A stretch of 64,000 bases of DNA from Aspidapion aeneum (Eukaryota; Arthropoda; Insecta; Coleoptera; Brentidae), in the NCBI GenBank assembly GCA_963576565.1, contig OY755040.1, positions 21,187,543-21,251,542 on the forward strand. The letters are read 5' to 3'. A program made the position numbers and the translations under genes. How positions within the stretch are numbered: the first letter of the stretch is position 1; every line of letters starts with the position of its first letter. Positions 9,431 through 21,448 of this stretch are shown here, in pieces. The notes under the pieces were generated by a model. The model saw nothing but the letters and a program-made list of their open reading frames with translations. It was not told the origin of the DNA and ran no database searches.

Positions 9431-11160
9431 GTATGTGTCCATGATTTCCCTGTCAGAAATGGTGCTTCAAATCTCGTAAAAAAAACTCGTAATAGATCAT
9501 GAGATCTAGTTCAATTCAAGGTCATGAGATTACAAGTGGTGTTTCTTAATCCGCAGAAAATACTTTAACGAGTTTTTGTTAGCATATTATTACGAGCATT
9601 CCGCGTTAAATGTGTCAATAGCTTACAAGATTTAATCACATTTTTTTTGCATTCTACACATCAAATGCCTATCAGATCTCACGAACTTTTATGAGTTTCT
9701 AAAAACACTTTGATACCGGCATATCCGGGTTAAATCTGTCGAAAGTGGACGAGATTTCGAAAATATTGGTTTTAAGATCCGCTTTTTGGTGGTTTAGATT
9801 TTTTATTTAAAAGATCTCGTTTGAATATTTGTCATTTCAGTTTTTGATGAGCGTTAAAGACTTTGTTTTGATATATTACTCCCGTGTTTATTTACTATGT
9901 TATCGAGTTTCTTTGTTTATTAGTGAGTTGGAAAGAGATACAAAACTGATTTTGTATTAGATTTATTCTTTTTTGGCTACGTCGCATTGATGCTTTCCTA
10001 CGTACATTTTTTATCAAAATATTAGGTTTCCTTATACCACACTCTAGAATCTTAGCTTTCTGTTATATGTTTTATCGTTCTCTAACGTGTCTGCAATGAG
10101 TCGTATTTCTATCTTAGTTGCTGCTTCAAAGGACATACGTCACATAACACCGAAGATACTAAACGTCAATGGCTACAGTTATAGTATTTTCGGTACAGCA
10201 TGTCAGTCCGGGAATCGTTGGCAGTTTATCCCGAAAGTAAAATGTGGTTTCGAAAAACAAACAGTTGAACAAACGTTTCAGATAACCTAATTGTAACTCA
10301 ACCTAAACACAGTTTGGTTTGTGGGACACCACATTGAATTTAGAGTTAGTATATTATCCGTAACGTTTAAAGAATAATTGTATTACAGGAGCAGTTAATG
10401 TGCAAGTTTGATTTAGTTAATTTTTGTATCGCATTTGAAAGCTAGCATCTTGATTGCCTAATTTTCTTTTTGGATCCTTGTTTTAGTGTCTTTTTACCTA
10501 AGTTTTAAGTTAGAAAATAAATCATAAAATGGTGCATGTGGTGTGTTATGAGAAAAGTGGTTCGTCTTATTACAGGTTACTACCTCTTCAGAGCGCATTC
10601 TAATCGTATAAACATACTAACAAACGACTACTGTTCATTTAAGACATCTATCGTGTAAATGCCTTGGCCTAGTTACCCTGTATGTATGACTTATTTTAAG
10701 AGAATAGAGCCGGGACAAACTTATCAGTCAAATTTATTTAGGTCAAAATCAATGGAAGAAAATATCGGTCCTCTGTGTGTTTATAGGGAGAAGCACCTTC
10801 CGTCCTTTTTAATTTATACGCTTCGGAACATAAAAATAAACGATTTTTGACAAAATGTATAACTAGCTGACCGACAAATGTTTTTGTTTATGTTGCATGA
10901 TGATTCATGTAACTCACCGCTGACGATAAGTTAATTAATGTGAGTTTCAGTGACTTTGATGGGTTTGTCGTGTCTCTATTTCTTTAAAATATGTCATACA
11001 TACAGGGTCTCTACCTTACTGGGACCAGATGTAATGCTCAAGATCTTCTATACCTCCAAGATAAAAAAAAATAAGTGGCATAAAGCTTGACACGCTCGCT
11101 AAATTTAGAAATGACTGTGACTTGTTTATGTTACCACTCAAGCTTTCTGCACGGATCACC
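9431..11160. other. Unassigned AT-rich region
   Basis: No TE protein motif, inverted-repeat pair or host exon could be supported. A plus frame at 10087-10290 (MSAMSRISILVAASKDIRHI) is isolated and unrecognised. The last 12 bases before 11173 are the SINE target duplication. Confidence 0.4.
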
Positions 11161-11172
11161 CTTTGTTGGGTG

Positions 11173-11838
11173 CGGCAGGGTAGTCCAGTGGTATGGTCGT
11201 CGGCTTCAAATGCAGAAGATACCAGGTTCGCGTCTCAAACAACGACGCAAAAATAAAAAAAAAGTCACGTAGCCTTACCGCGCAATTCCTTTTCAGCGTT
11301 CAACAATCGACATCGAAATGGTTTGCGATAATTGCACACAAAAACATAAGTTGACCCTGTACATCGAGAATACAAGCAGGTGTAGTCCAGGAGCCAACAA
11401 CCGAGGAGCCAGGATTAATAAGCCAGGAGCCTACTACAGTTGGAACTAGGACGGCGCCAGCAAACATCTCACAAAGTCAACTCACGACGACCGCGGCTGT
11501 TGCGCTGAAAAGGAAAAAGTCTATCGTCTATAACCAAATTCTGGGACGATAGCGATGTTAGGTAGATGCAAGTCTAACATGTACCAGGACCACCTTTCGG
11601 AAGGGGTGTAAAAGCGTGGGTCCACTGCGTATACTTGCTACGCGGTATGAAGGTCCCTGCCCTCGACAAAGAAGAGTCAGGCAAAATTAAGTCCTCTTAG
11701 AGAAAAAACTTCCATCCTAAGAGGCACGTGCATCAGTTTGGTGTATGGTGTACAAACATATCGGGGTTTGCAAAAAGGGCGCGCCGTGTGCCTAGTCGCT
11801 AGACCAAACATGGTCTCCCCACCACTGCTACTACTACT
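11173..11838 (+). mobile_element. tRNA-headed SINE-like retroposon with exact 12-bp duplication
   Basis: CTTTGTTGGGTG occurs immediately before (11161-11172) and after (11839-11850) the element, exact over 12 bp, as retroposition produces. The 5' part resembles a tRNA with pol III internal promoters: an A-box-like TAGTCCAGTGGTATGG and a B-box-like GGTTCGCGTCTC. The 3' end is a CTA-type repeat tail (ctgctactactact), not poly(A). A similar TAG-repeat tail ends LINE family A at 45.85 kb, so that LINE may be the mobilising partner; this is inference. At 666 bp it is long for a SINE, so the body may be composite. It codes for no protein. Confidence 0.75.
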
Positions 11839-11871
11839 CTTTGTTGGGTGATTCGTGCTTTCTGTCCCTTA

Positions 11872-12172
11872 AGGGGCCTACAGACACGCGAGCATTTCTT
11901 GAGATTAGTACGCGAACTAATCTCTGCATACATGTACGTTTGGTGGAATTGCCTACACACACGAAGACAAAATTAAACGTTCTAAACATAAACACGATAT
12001 TATCAATGCGTTTTGCCTAGACACCGAGAGATTTGCTCGCGTATATTGTGCGCGCGAACTAATCTTCGAGAGATATTTTAGGCGGATATTGTCTACACAC
12101 GAAGAGATTAGTATGCGCAAACTTGTACGCGCGTACTAATCTCTGGAAATGTTCGCGTGTCTGTAGGCCCCT
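11872..12172. mobile_element. 301-bp Harbinger-like MITE with TTA duplication
   Basis: AGGGGCCTACAGACACGCGA at the left is inverted at the right as TCGCGTGTCTGTAGGCCCCT; a single mid-arm difference lies further in. TTA flanks both ends (11869-11871, 12173-12175). The interior repeats CGCGNACTAATCTC-type inverted motifs. It is non-coding. Confidence 0.78.
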
Positions 12173-13011
12173 TTATATCATATCAACACAGAATTAGGTT
12201 ACTCATATTGGTCTGCAAGTTTACCTAATTTAAGTTAACGGAGTGGATTTTATTATTAAATTACATTAAAATATGAGAGATATCAAATTATGCAACAGCG
12301 AATCAAACTACGTATTTCTGGTCGGTGCCGGTGTGTGCATTGTTTTGGCAATATAATATCTATACCCCAAAGCATTATATTGTAAAAACATAATTTGATG
12401 CACGTTCTAATATATAACGCCGTAGTGCATTAGCAAGTAATGTAAACAAAAATACCTAGAAGAAATTTATTTTGATTTATTTCACGCTACATTGCTACTG
12501 GATGTGCTCATGGATGGGATAGCTATCTTGTTCCACATAAGATTACGGCAAGTGAGCGTTTACATGCTAAATGAACCATGCCGTTGCTGTTGAGCGAACA
12601 ACTGCCCAGTCAACAACAGCAACATACGAACAATGATCTCTATATATATATAATTCAATGCGACAGGGATCACGAGAATCACAGTGGCATACGCAAGGGT
12701 GGCGTTGTGGATTTACTATAAAAATATATTGATCTGCGCTCAAGCCCCCCCCCCCCCCCGGGTTTCATCTCTGCGTATCGATCCGGATTCATTTCTGCGT
12801 ACACCACTACCTATTCAATACTGGAAAAATGGGCTGCATGTGAACGCATCATTAAAAATGGAATCAACAGCATAATTAGCAACTTTCGCACTTTACTTTT
12901 TTAGGTTCGGTATTTGCATCCGATCAAATCGCGTGGCCGACCGAGATCAGCTGATCGCAGATTGGTCGCAGCAAATTGTAATTACCGAACAGACAGATAG
13001 AGATACTTACT
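12173..13011. other. Spacer containing one small MITE
   Basis: Apart from the element at 12682-12809, nothing coding or structured is recognisable here. There is a short (TA)n run at about 12641-12652. Confidence 0.4.
12682..12809. repeat. 128-bp CAGTGGCATACGCA element
   Basis: The left end CAGTGGCATACGCA is matched at the right by TGCGTACACCACTA (imperfect inverted repeat). A run of about 16 C lies in the middle. The CAGTGGC start is hAT-like, but the flanking 8-mers match poorly, so the class is uncertain. Confidence 0.45.
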
Positions 13012-13019
13012 GTTATTAC

Positions 13020-14045
13020 CAGTGGCGGCGGCTACAGGGAGGGCAAGTGCCTTCCCAAAACTAGACAACAAACGGTATATTTAAGTGATTTGTTTAAAAA
13101 AAGTTAAATCTTCCCTTACGACATGATCGTCTTGTTCTTTTTATTATCTGTGGTTAACAACAAGCGATTAATTGGGTGAACTTTTTTTAGCGTAAATAAT
13201 TGTAAATAATTACAAGCCGGTAGCGCTGCGCGGGGCAAGGTTTCAATTTCACCCGTTTTTCAGCGGTGTGTAGGCGGTTGTTCTCGCGCGGGGGCGGGAG
13301 GAATGTTTGTTTTGGTTGACCTCGGCCATATTCATCGTGCGAAAATGTTCATTGCCTTTCTTTTCTGCGTGTTGCCGGTTCTATCCTTAGTGAAGACGTA
13401 TGAGTTTGTTTTGCTTTGGGGTGTCAGTAGTAAAAAGCCTTGCCGGTTGCGTGTCATTGTTTGTTTTTGTTATCGTTTGTTTATAAAAAAACTTATAATA
13501 GAAAATTTAATAAAAAATTATACGATGCTGAAAACTGTTTGTGCGGTTGTGAAAAAAGAAATGATTTTTTTGCTTTACTTGTCTTGTTATGAACAATTCA
13601 CGAAGTGATCCTGCGTGGGTGGCAAAGGAAATGTGTGATATCAAGCACCTAAGTAAAAAGTTAAAAAGACACAAAGTAAGTAGTATTCATTTAAATAACC
13701 ACATAGAATTTTCTATACTAGGCAAGACTGATATTAGGTGCCAATTGAATAGTGCCTATAGGCAAAACATTACCGAACATAATGAAAATGTGACAAAATC
13801 TAGACATACACTTAGTAGGTTAATAAACTGTTTAAAATTCTGTGGGATTTTTGAGGTTGCTCTACGGGGCTATAAAAAAGAAAGACGAATGGCTTTATAT
13901 ATAAACTAATAAACTAAAAACTACACCAAGTAGCTGCGTCTTTAAAAAATACTAAAATAAAATTATTTCTGTAAGTTTTTTTATCTTATATTTCATGCAA
14001 TTAAAATTTCTGCCCCTCAATTTATAACATCACTAGCCGCCACTA
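13020..14045 (+). mobile_element. Internally deleted hAT transposon, copy 2
   Basis: This copy is closely similar to 2048-3180 throughout, including the shared 'acgacatgat' and 'caagcgattaattggg' blocks. It starts CAGTGGCGGC and ends GCCGCCACTA. Candidate 8-bp duplications are GTTATTAC (13012-13019) and ATTATTAA (14046-14053), 6/8 matching. The internal deletion junction differs from copy 1. Confidence 0.82.
13515..13909 (+). pseudogene. hAT transposase remnant, copy 2
   Basis: The zinc-finger part reads AENCLCGCEKRNDFFALLVL before a stop (13515-13592); copy 1 has Trp where this copy has Cys after AEN. A shifted frame then gives SDPAWVAKEMCDIKHLSKKL, continuing through LGKTDIRCQLNSAYRQNITE to LKFCGIFEVALRGYKKERR and a stop at 13909. 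This copy keeps the stretch between finger and KTDI block that is frame-shifted in copy 1. As there, the RNase H-like catalytic domain is gone. Confidence 0.75.
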
Positions 14046-14053
14046 ATTATTAA

Positions 14054-17000
14054 CCACATCTTCAGCATTGTTCTCGTCAAACACCTTTATGCTATAGATT
14101 TCTCCACTTTCTGGTTCAAATAATTCCAAATTCTTCACCTTTAACAAAAAAACGGCAGTTTTTTACGATAACAAAAAAAATAAACATAGCCTTAAACAAA
14201 CAGATTAATCGGAAAGATTCGTCTGAAAATAGGAGCACGCAGATACCGAACGATTCAGATTTACCTTCCCCACCTCTGCTCGGAATTACCGAAAGGATTA
14301 AAAGCAGTCTGATTGATCGGATTTAAATAACGAACGTACTTCGAGGACCAATTTTTAAAATGATATGTATAAAAATCGAGGGGGGCACGATCGCTGATTT
14401 TTGTACACCAAAAAGAAATACCTACGGTATTTCCTGGTATTTCCTCAATTTCACTCAAAACCGTCACAAATGTATAAAAATGTCACAGATGTAAAAAACT
14501 GTAAAACATGTAAACTGAAAAGATATATTTTTTAAAAGATTATTGTAAATGTATTACTTTTAAACATAAATTTCGCTTATTTTTTTTTGAACTCATCATT
14601 TTAAAAAGGTAATAGAAATAGATAAATCAAACAAGTTGGGTCATTCTCCACTCATTTTATTATTATAACGACACGTTTCAAGAACGTACGCTAAATACCA
14701 GGTACCTACCTACCTTAGAAAACAAAAAATAATAACCTAAACTTAGAAAAGAAAAAATTTTAGATTAAAATTTAAAAAAATGAAACCGAAAAAATTAAAA
14801 ATTAAAACAAATTACAGCAGCAGGAAAGGGATAATTTTATTAAACAAAAAGCAGCAAAAAGCTAGTTGCATTAAATTGTTTTTAATGTTTTATAGTTATG
14901 CAAGAGAGGAGGTAAATAAGTCGTCCCCCACAAGACAAGAATTTAGAACTAAGAAAATATATTAGGTTTTTCTTTTTTAAATTGCATACGATTGTTCCAA
15001 ATAGATCTCATTTGTGTAAAACCAACTATATTTAAATTTGTTATGAGACCTACACAAAATCTTTTTTAACCGGGACCCACGTACCCCACCTTACCTTATT
15101 TTCTTTTTGGTTGTGCATTTGGGGCACTGTTCCTACTGTCAATAATTTTTAAATCACTCTTAGAAAGTACTATTTTTATAATAACTCACCTAATATATTC
15201 CTACAAAAACTGCTTAAAAACTTGTTTAAATCAAACCAAATAAACATAACAAATGTAAATATCCAAGGAATTTTTTGAGGTGTACCTAGTCAAAGAATAA
15301 ATAAATTTGCGGGGTCTGTAAACCAACCTTTATCATATGTAGAAATTACGTCTGCTGCTCGGTGAGTATGTGGATCCCGAAAAATCGAGCCGCAAGTATA
15401 GTTTTTGCAAAGTCACTTGAATAACTCCTAACACTTCTATCGATTTCATGAAATTTTGCTTCATTCTGCCCTTCAAAAGTTATCCAAATTCATATTAAAT
15501 CTTCCTGGTATTATTTCAGTTCTACCGACAGAGAAGAGGCGCAGCTCTTTGCGGTCCGACTACAAAGTATTTGTTTCCCGACCGACCGAGCCCAGGTGGA
15601 TGGACGGCACCTGATTGGCAGATTCTTTTGAGATGCGCTTTCAATTGCTTTCGGGTGGGCTTTTCGGTACCCCTTTAGTCGGCAGGATGCAGAGTTAGAA
15701 AATAAATCAGTGTCGTTCCTGTAGGTGTAGGAATAGAAAGTTTTATTTTCTATTTTTATTTCTTTAGTTTACGCCATAATTAAATGAAATAATTTTCATG
15801 AGTATATCTACCGCCGCCCATGTCACTTTCTATAAAGGATATGCCGATGGTCGGCTTTTATCTTTGTTCATCTGACTTTGCAAAAACTATACAATATACC
15901 TGTACTACCATACTACCGACACCCCTCAATAGATGGCATGGCTGTACTGTAGTGGTTTCCATCACCGAATTTAAATTTCACGTTCCACGAAATAAATATG
16001 CGTGCATGCAAATAATAAAGACTGTAGGCATTATTCTTTGGATAATTGTTAACCTAATATTACGATTTTTTGGGCAATTTATTAAGACGTAACTATCAAG
16101 GTTGCTAAAATATCGGACTGCAGTGAGTTGTTATGACAAGCGTTAGCTATCCGTTTTGAGGTTATAAAATCCGTGCGCAACGTAGATAACACAATTTGGG
16201 CACCTTATCTTACACTTATTTCTTTCGATTATCTGAATCTGAAAACAACAAACAGTTCAAATTTAACAACATTAATAACTGCTTTACAGTATTACATAAC
16301 AAGTGGTACATGGTCAGTATCTGTGGTTCGGTAATGAATTTCCATGTTTGATTTGCTAGTAAACCGTCACATGTGCCACTGTCTGATTAATAAGCCGGTG
16401 ATTGCATGAGACGAATGAAGGTTAATTTAGCTCAATTTCAAATGATTAGATAGACGTCCGAATTTGCATATTTAGTTTCCTGATTATTAGGGGAGATATC
16501 ATTTGAAAAAAATACACCAATTTTTAATTAATCAGTGTTAGGTGTAAAATTAACATAGGGTAGAACGGGGATGGTTGTCACACCGGGTAAAACATTAAAC
16601 TGACTCAATGAATGAACTCACTGATCAGCGTCAGACAATTATAACACTAACTCTTTTTCTACCTCACTTCAGTATGTTTTTTTTTAATTAATTAAAATAC
16701 TTAAAATACTATTTACTTAAATTTATAAATAAAGTTGATTTTTGACCTTGCCTGATCAGTTTCTAGTATAATAAATCATAATATTTATTTTGGTTTCTAA
16801 TATAACACTTGTATAAGTTTTCGTAATACAATACTTGCATTGGTTTTTGTAAGGTATTCTCCCTGGTAAGTGTCACCTCCGAAAGTACAAAATGTAAACT
16901 AAAATGTGTAAAGAAACCAGTAATAAGAGGCAATAATACAGAATTATAATTTACGACAACGAGACGCATTTTCATCATTCACATCAACAGAAACGACAAA

Positions 17001-17879
17001 TTCACAAAACCACGATCCTACAGAACAGAGAACTTCGCATCAAAAACCAGGATTGAGCATTGTTCGTGACAAAAATGACAAATCACAATTGGCCTCACCC
17101 CAATAACTTAAGGATAGTGGTATTACTTATCGCGTAGGGACCACTACTGGAAGGTGTGGCAGAAGCTAGGGACTAATACATTGTCGCGACGGAAGAGTAG
17201 AAATTCGAGTGTGCTATCTAAAACAAAAAGGGATCACTGACATTAAAGTGGTTCGTATTACGTTGCCGCAACTTACGCTCACTTTCAAGTAATCCTTGCG
17301 ACCATTAGGGAAGATTGTTTTAAAAAAAAATTTTAAAAGTCATTTTCTAGAAAGTGGATATCCTTTTTCCGTGGGACGGCAGTATTGGTTTACTAGTGTC
17401 GATATTGAAGTAGAGAAATACCCTCTGACACTAACCATGTAACTGAACTTATGGTTAAGAGAAGGTTAACAATAATTAAATAACAGTATTTAATGGCATT
17501 CTGCCGGAATTTTTGGCGTAAAACCACAGCCCGGCACCTTATTTTAGAGAGCCTGAGCCTTTTTTAACTTACGGGCAGGTGCGCCGCGGTGTTTACAGCG
17601 CATTTTATTTTTTCGGTTTTAAATCACAACGGCAATTGATATTTGTAAAATGTAAAAACCTTGGGGTTATAAATGTTTTATTATTGAATAATTAAAATAC
17701 AGTGCACACTTGTACATTTTGTTATAAAATGCTTATTAAAGGAAATTAGAAATTATAAAACCAATACATGATTAGGCTGCGCCACGTGGTAAATATACCG
17801 CAAAATACTAGCACTCAATGATCTACTCGATTCAAAATGCCTTTAAAAATCTTTTAAAATAGATGATCTTGAAATTACA
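14054..17879. other. Long unassigned AT-rich region
   Basis: No TE protein or host exon could be supported. One structure stands out: TATAGTTTTTGCAAAGTCA (15397-15415) recurs exactly in inverted orientation at 15873-15891, bracketing a GC-richer patch (15520-15680). These may be the ends of a degraded inverted-repeat element of about 495 bp. Confidence 0.4.
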
Positions 17880-18250
17880 TAAATCATTTCTGAAACCAAA
17901 GCTTGAGTATGCACAGTTCATTTGGAATTTATATTAGAATACTTCAAGAACTCAAAAATCTATACGACGAAGAACGGCTAAAACAGTTGAACCTGACAAC
18001 ACTAAGAGACTGAAGAACTAGAGGAAACTTAGTTAAAACATTTAAAATAATAAATAATTACTGTCCCTGCAGTTTAAGAGATATTTTTCATTTCAGTCAC
18101 AACACAAATATAGCAGGACATAACCAAAAACTATCTAAAGAAAAATGCTTTAATCTACTACATCTCCCACAAATAGACTGGTTAACAACTGGAATAGCTC
18201 AAGTAACTCCACAGTTCAAAAACTGCCTAGATGGCGAAACGAAAAATCAA
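17880..18250 (+). pseudogene. LINE C-terminal RT fragment (CR1/Jockey group)
   Basis: The first frame gives FLKPKLEYAQFIWNLY, matching the 'lxPxLEYAxxxWnP' motif of LINE thumb regions. A shift then gives YDEERLKQLNLTTLRD, RTRGNLVKTFKIINNYC and IFHFSHNTNIAGHNQKLSKE, the usual 'yxeRLxxLxLxtLxxRRxrgdLixtFKI' series. LPQIDWLTTGIAQVTPQFKN follows. Stops interrupt it and both RT catalytic ends are missing. It lies about 500 bp upstream of another LINE of the same broad group, but their sequences do not join. Confidence 0.65.
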
Positions 18251-18714
18251 AACTTAACGTCCTTTTGCACTATTTAGTATAGACAAACCAAAGCTACAAA
18301 AACAATTAATGAACACTTAACTCACTGAATAACATACTAATCAGTCTCATCGGATTTATCCTCCTACTGTTGAAAAAAACGATAATAATAATAAGTTGCA
18401 CTACTAAATAAATACTTAATAATAAAAGACAAATTTCTACTGACGTGTGGTCGCCTAGATCTGTATGTATAGTGAACATGAGAGTAGACAATTCGAATAA
18501 CAAACACTTGAGAGCCCAAAAGCGTGAAGGATCTGAAATTATACCCGTGGGTTAAATTGCAACAGTGTCAAAGGCTGACAGATCTGAAATTTCCGATATT
18601 TTGAGAGTAATTTTGGCATTATCCTTGCGAAAAAATGTAGGAGGCTGACAAAAAATAATTAGCAACGTCAGTCGTCGAAGTGCTGGAATTTAAAAAAGGA
18701 TAAGGGCTGTGTTT

Positions 18715-19975
18715 AAACAAATGTTCCTATTTTATTATATTCTTAGATTTTAAAAGGGCCTTTGAAACAATTGATAGAGAGAGACTTCTACAAAAACTTT
18801 ATAAATATGGATTACGAGGAAAAGTTTTGGAATGGTTTAAAAATTATTTGTTTAACAGAAAACAGCGTACTAAAATAATAAACACACTATCATCAAAAAA
18901 AGAAATCAAAATTGGGGTACCTCAGGGAAGTAAACTGGGGCCATTATTATTTATTCTTTACATAAATGATTTACCAACCATTTTAAAATATAGTTTAATT
19001 CAGATGTTTGCGGATGATACGTTAATTTACTTAAAAGGCAATTCTTTGGAACATTATTAATTTATTAAATTCTGACTTAAATTTAGTTTTAAATTGGTTA
19101 AATACAAACAAATTTAAGTTAAATGTTAATAAAACGAAATGTATGACAATAAATTTGAAAAGTAATCCATTAAATTTAGAAATTCAAATAAACAATGAAA
19201 AATTGGAAATCGTGAATTCATTTAAATATCTAGGAATTATAGTAGACTCAAAATTAAAGTTTAATTTATACCACGATAATATCATCTCGAAAATAGCAGC
19301 AAAAATTGGATATTTAGGAAGAATAAGTCATTATTTATCATTTTTCTCAAAAAAATGTGTATACAACACAATAATTTTGCCATATTTTTTGTTCTGCTCA
19401 ACTATTTTATATTCAGCTAATGAAGACATTCTGGAAAAATTAGAAATTTTACAAAATCGTGCAATGAGAATAATTTTAAATGCAGATAAATATACCAAAA
19501 TAAAAACAATGTTAAAGAAATTAAACTGGCTAAATGTAAAAAAATTAATATTTTATAATGTTTGTATTTTTTTTATTAAATTAATAGTAATTTACTACCA
19601 GATTCATTAAAACAATTTATAAATCAAAATTATAATTATCATACTTACAATACCCGGACAAACGAAGATTTTCATTTAAACACTAGATCAAAATTAAGTT
19701 GTTCAAAAATCAATATTTTCAAAAGGCTTGAGTGAATACAATAAATTAAAAGTGTCAATTAAAAATGAACAAAATTTAAAAAAATTTAAAAAAGTATAAA
19801 AAAATATTTATTTTCAAATTTATATCAAGTTATTAAATTATATTAATATAGTGTTAGTTTAAACCTATTTATTTATTTGTTTTATAAATTTAAATATAAA
19901 GTATAGTTTTAAGTTAATTTAAGAAAAAATTGTAGCAAATATGCTAAATAAAAGCTTAAAACGAAAAAAAAATTG
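18715..19975 (+). mobile_element. CR1/Jockey-group LINE, 5'-truncated
   Basis: The coding part begins abruptly inside the RT palm and proceeds to a natural C-terminus at about 19797. An AT-rich 3' UTR follows, with an AATAAA signal (about 19947) and an A-rich end near 19972. Abrupt 5' loss is typical of incomplete reverse transcription. No target duplication was found. Confidence 0.75.
18735..19797 (+). pseudogene. CR1/Jockey-group reverse transcriptase, truncated, few frameshifts
   Basis: In order: LDFKRAFETIDRERLLQKLY (palm A with its catalytic-type Asp in LDFKRAFE), GLRGKVLEWFKNYLFNRKQR, KIGVPQGSKLGPLLFILYIN (the GVPQGSxLGPLLF signature) and QMFADDTLIYLKG with the catalytic FADD. The frame shifts near 19054, then runs LNSDLNLVLNWLNTNKFKLN, NSFKYLGIIVDSKLKFN, and ISKIAAKIGYLGRISHYLSF. 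Further shifts occur near 19580 and 19735. The end reads LKQFINQNYNYHTYNTRTNE and then FKKV. The intact catalytic motif and few lesions suggest a fairly recent insertion. The fingers and any endonuclease are absent. Confidence 0.85.
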
Positions 19976-21448
19976 CTACAAGCATTGCTTACTTGTTTGA
20001 TATCCCTTATTGCCTCCCACATTAAAACAACTTTAAAAATATATCGGAGGCCTCTAGTTTAAGCTAGTTATAGGAGTAAATATACGCCGGCGGCCTAATA
20101 TGTTGCTAGGTAATTAAAAAATATTTCGCAAAAAAAATATGATTTTTTTCTTATTTATCGGGAACTAGGCTGCCTGTTATTTTACATTTTGTCGAAGTTT
20201 ATTCTACGCTCTTTTTAATCTTGATAATCGTATATTATACCTATCCTCTTTGTACTTGACTTAGTCAAAGAGTAATTAATTAATGTCGTTTTTGTCACTG
20301 AAAAAATGCAATGCGTAGATCGTCGAAATCTGCCTAGAAACAAGTCGATGAGTTGCTATAGTTTTTATTTGCACGCTGCGTTCTCTTATAACTTATTTTT
20401 GCTTCTACAAATTGCTTGTTGGTTTAGTGATCAAGTAAAACATATACAAAAACTTATAAATGACAAAACCTTCATTATTTTAGAATACATTTTGTAAGAT
20501 TTGAATTCTTAGTTACATTAACAGCATGTTCTAGAATAAGTTTCTTCCTCTTTAATTTTAACCTTTATTAATACACAATATACCAAAGTAGCAGCTGAGT
20601 TTCTTTCGTGTTAACACTTTTTTGGATATACGCTTTTCTTTATACTAGTCTATTGGTGTTTACTTTGAATTGGTGAAAAGTTGTAGCCATAGACGAATGA
20701 CAGAGATAGACCAGACACTTACACGGTGGGAGTTTTATTACTCAATTGGCGCAGTATACCGGGGTGCCGTGGAAAAACCAGCGCCTCTCTAACTTCGTAT
20801 TCCGTACTAAACATTTACAGGGGGATTTGAAACAATATAACGCTTGCGCAGATTGTCTCTAAGCTACAGGGTGGCTTTTCAATTTATTGTATACCGGATG
20901 CTCATAGCCATCAATGCAATCGTTCTCCAATCAAGCTACATCTTATAATATGGTGTTTTGAAAAGTTTTTATCAAATTGAATTTTAACACCAAAAAATCC
21001 ATTCTACTCGTCAATTAAAAACATAGTGTTAAATTTAAACTTTGCGCGCTGATAAGAATGAGTTATTTTGTGTCAACGCTCAATGTGCCTAAAAACACTC
21101 TATAAACACCAATTAGTAAGGATGCTCAATCAAAGAATTTTTTTATTAATGGCTACTAGCAACAATAAAAAGGAAGGTTGAATTTTTTTAAATTAAATCT
21201 AAGGTTTAGAAGTTTGTTTTCCATTGCTATAGGTACATAAATTTCCTTGAGAGGATAATTTTCTAGTAAAAAAAGGCTCTTTGACGAATATTCTGCAGAA
21301 AATTCCTTTTTATTAGTGCTTAGAATACATTAACTTAATTATTACAATGCTTTACACATAATATATTGCAAATATAGTATTTTTCTATCAACGGAAACTT
21401 TTTTAATTGTTTTTTAATGGAAAATATAAACTTATGCAATGCACTTAT
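19976..21448. other. Unassigned region with a repeat shared with 24.3 kb
   Basis: A 32-bp stretch at 20779-20810 ('cagcgcctct...ccgtactaa') recurs at 24314-24345 with 2 differences, each preceded by a GGGGTG motif and followed by a 'tacaggggg' motif. It is part of a dispersed repeat whose ends I cannot fix. Nothing else is recognised. Confidence 0.45.

Noticed and set aside
13303..13608. 101-codon frame in hAT copy 2
   Set aside because: It overlaps the zinc-finger coding frame in the wrong phase and is not conserved in copy 1.
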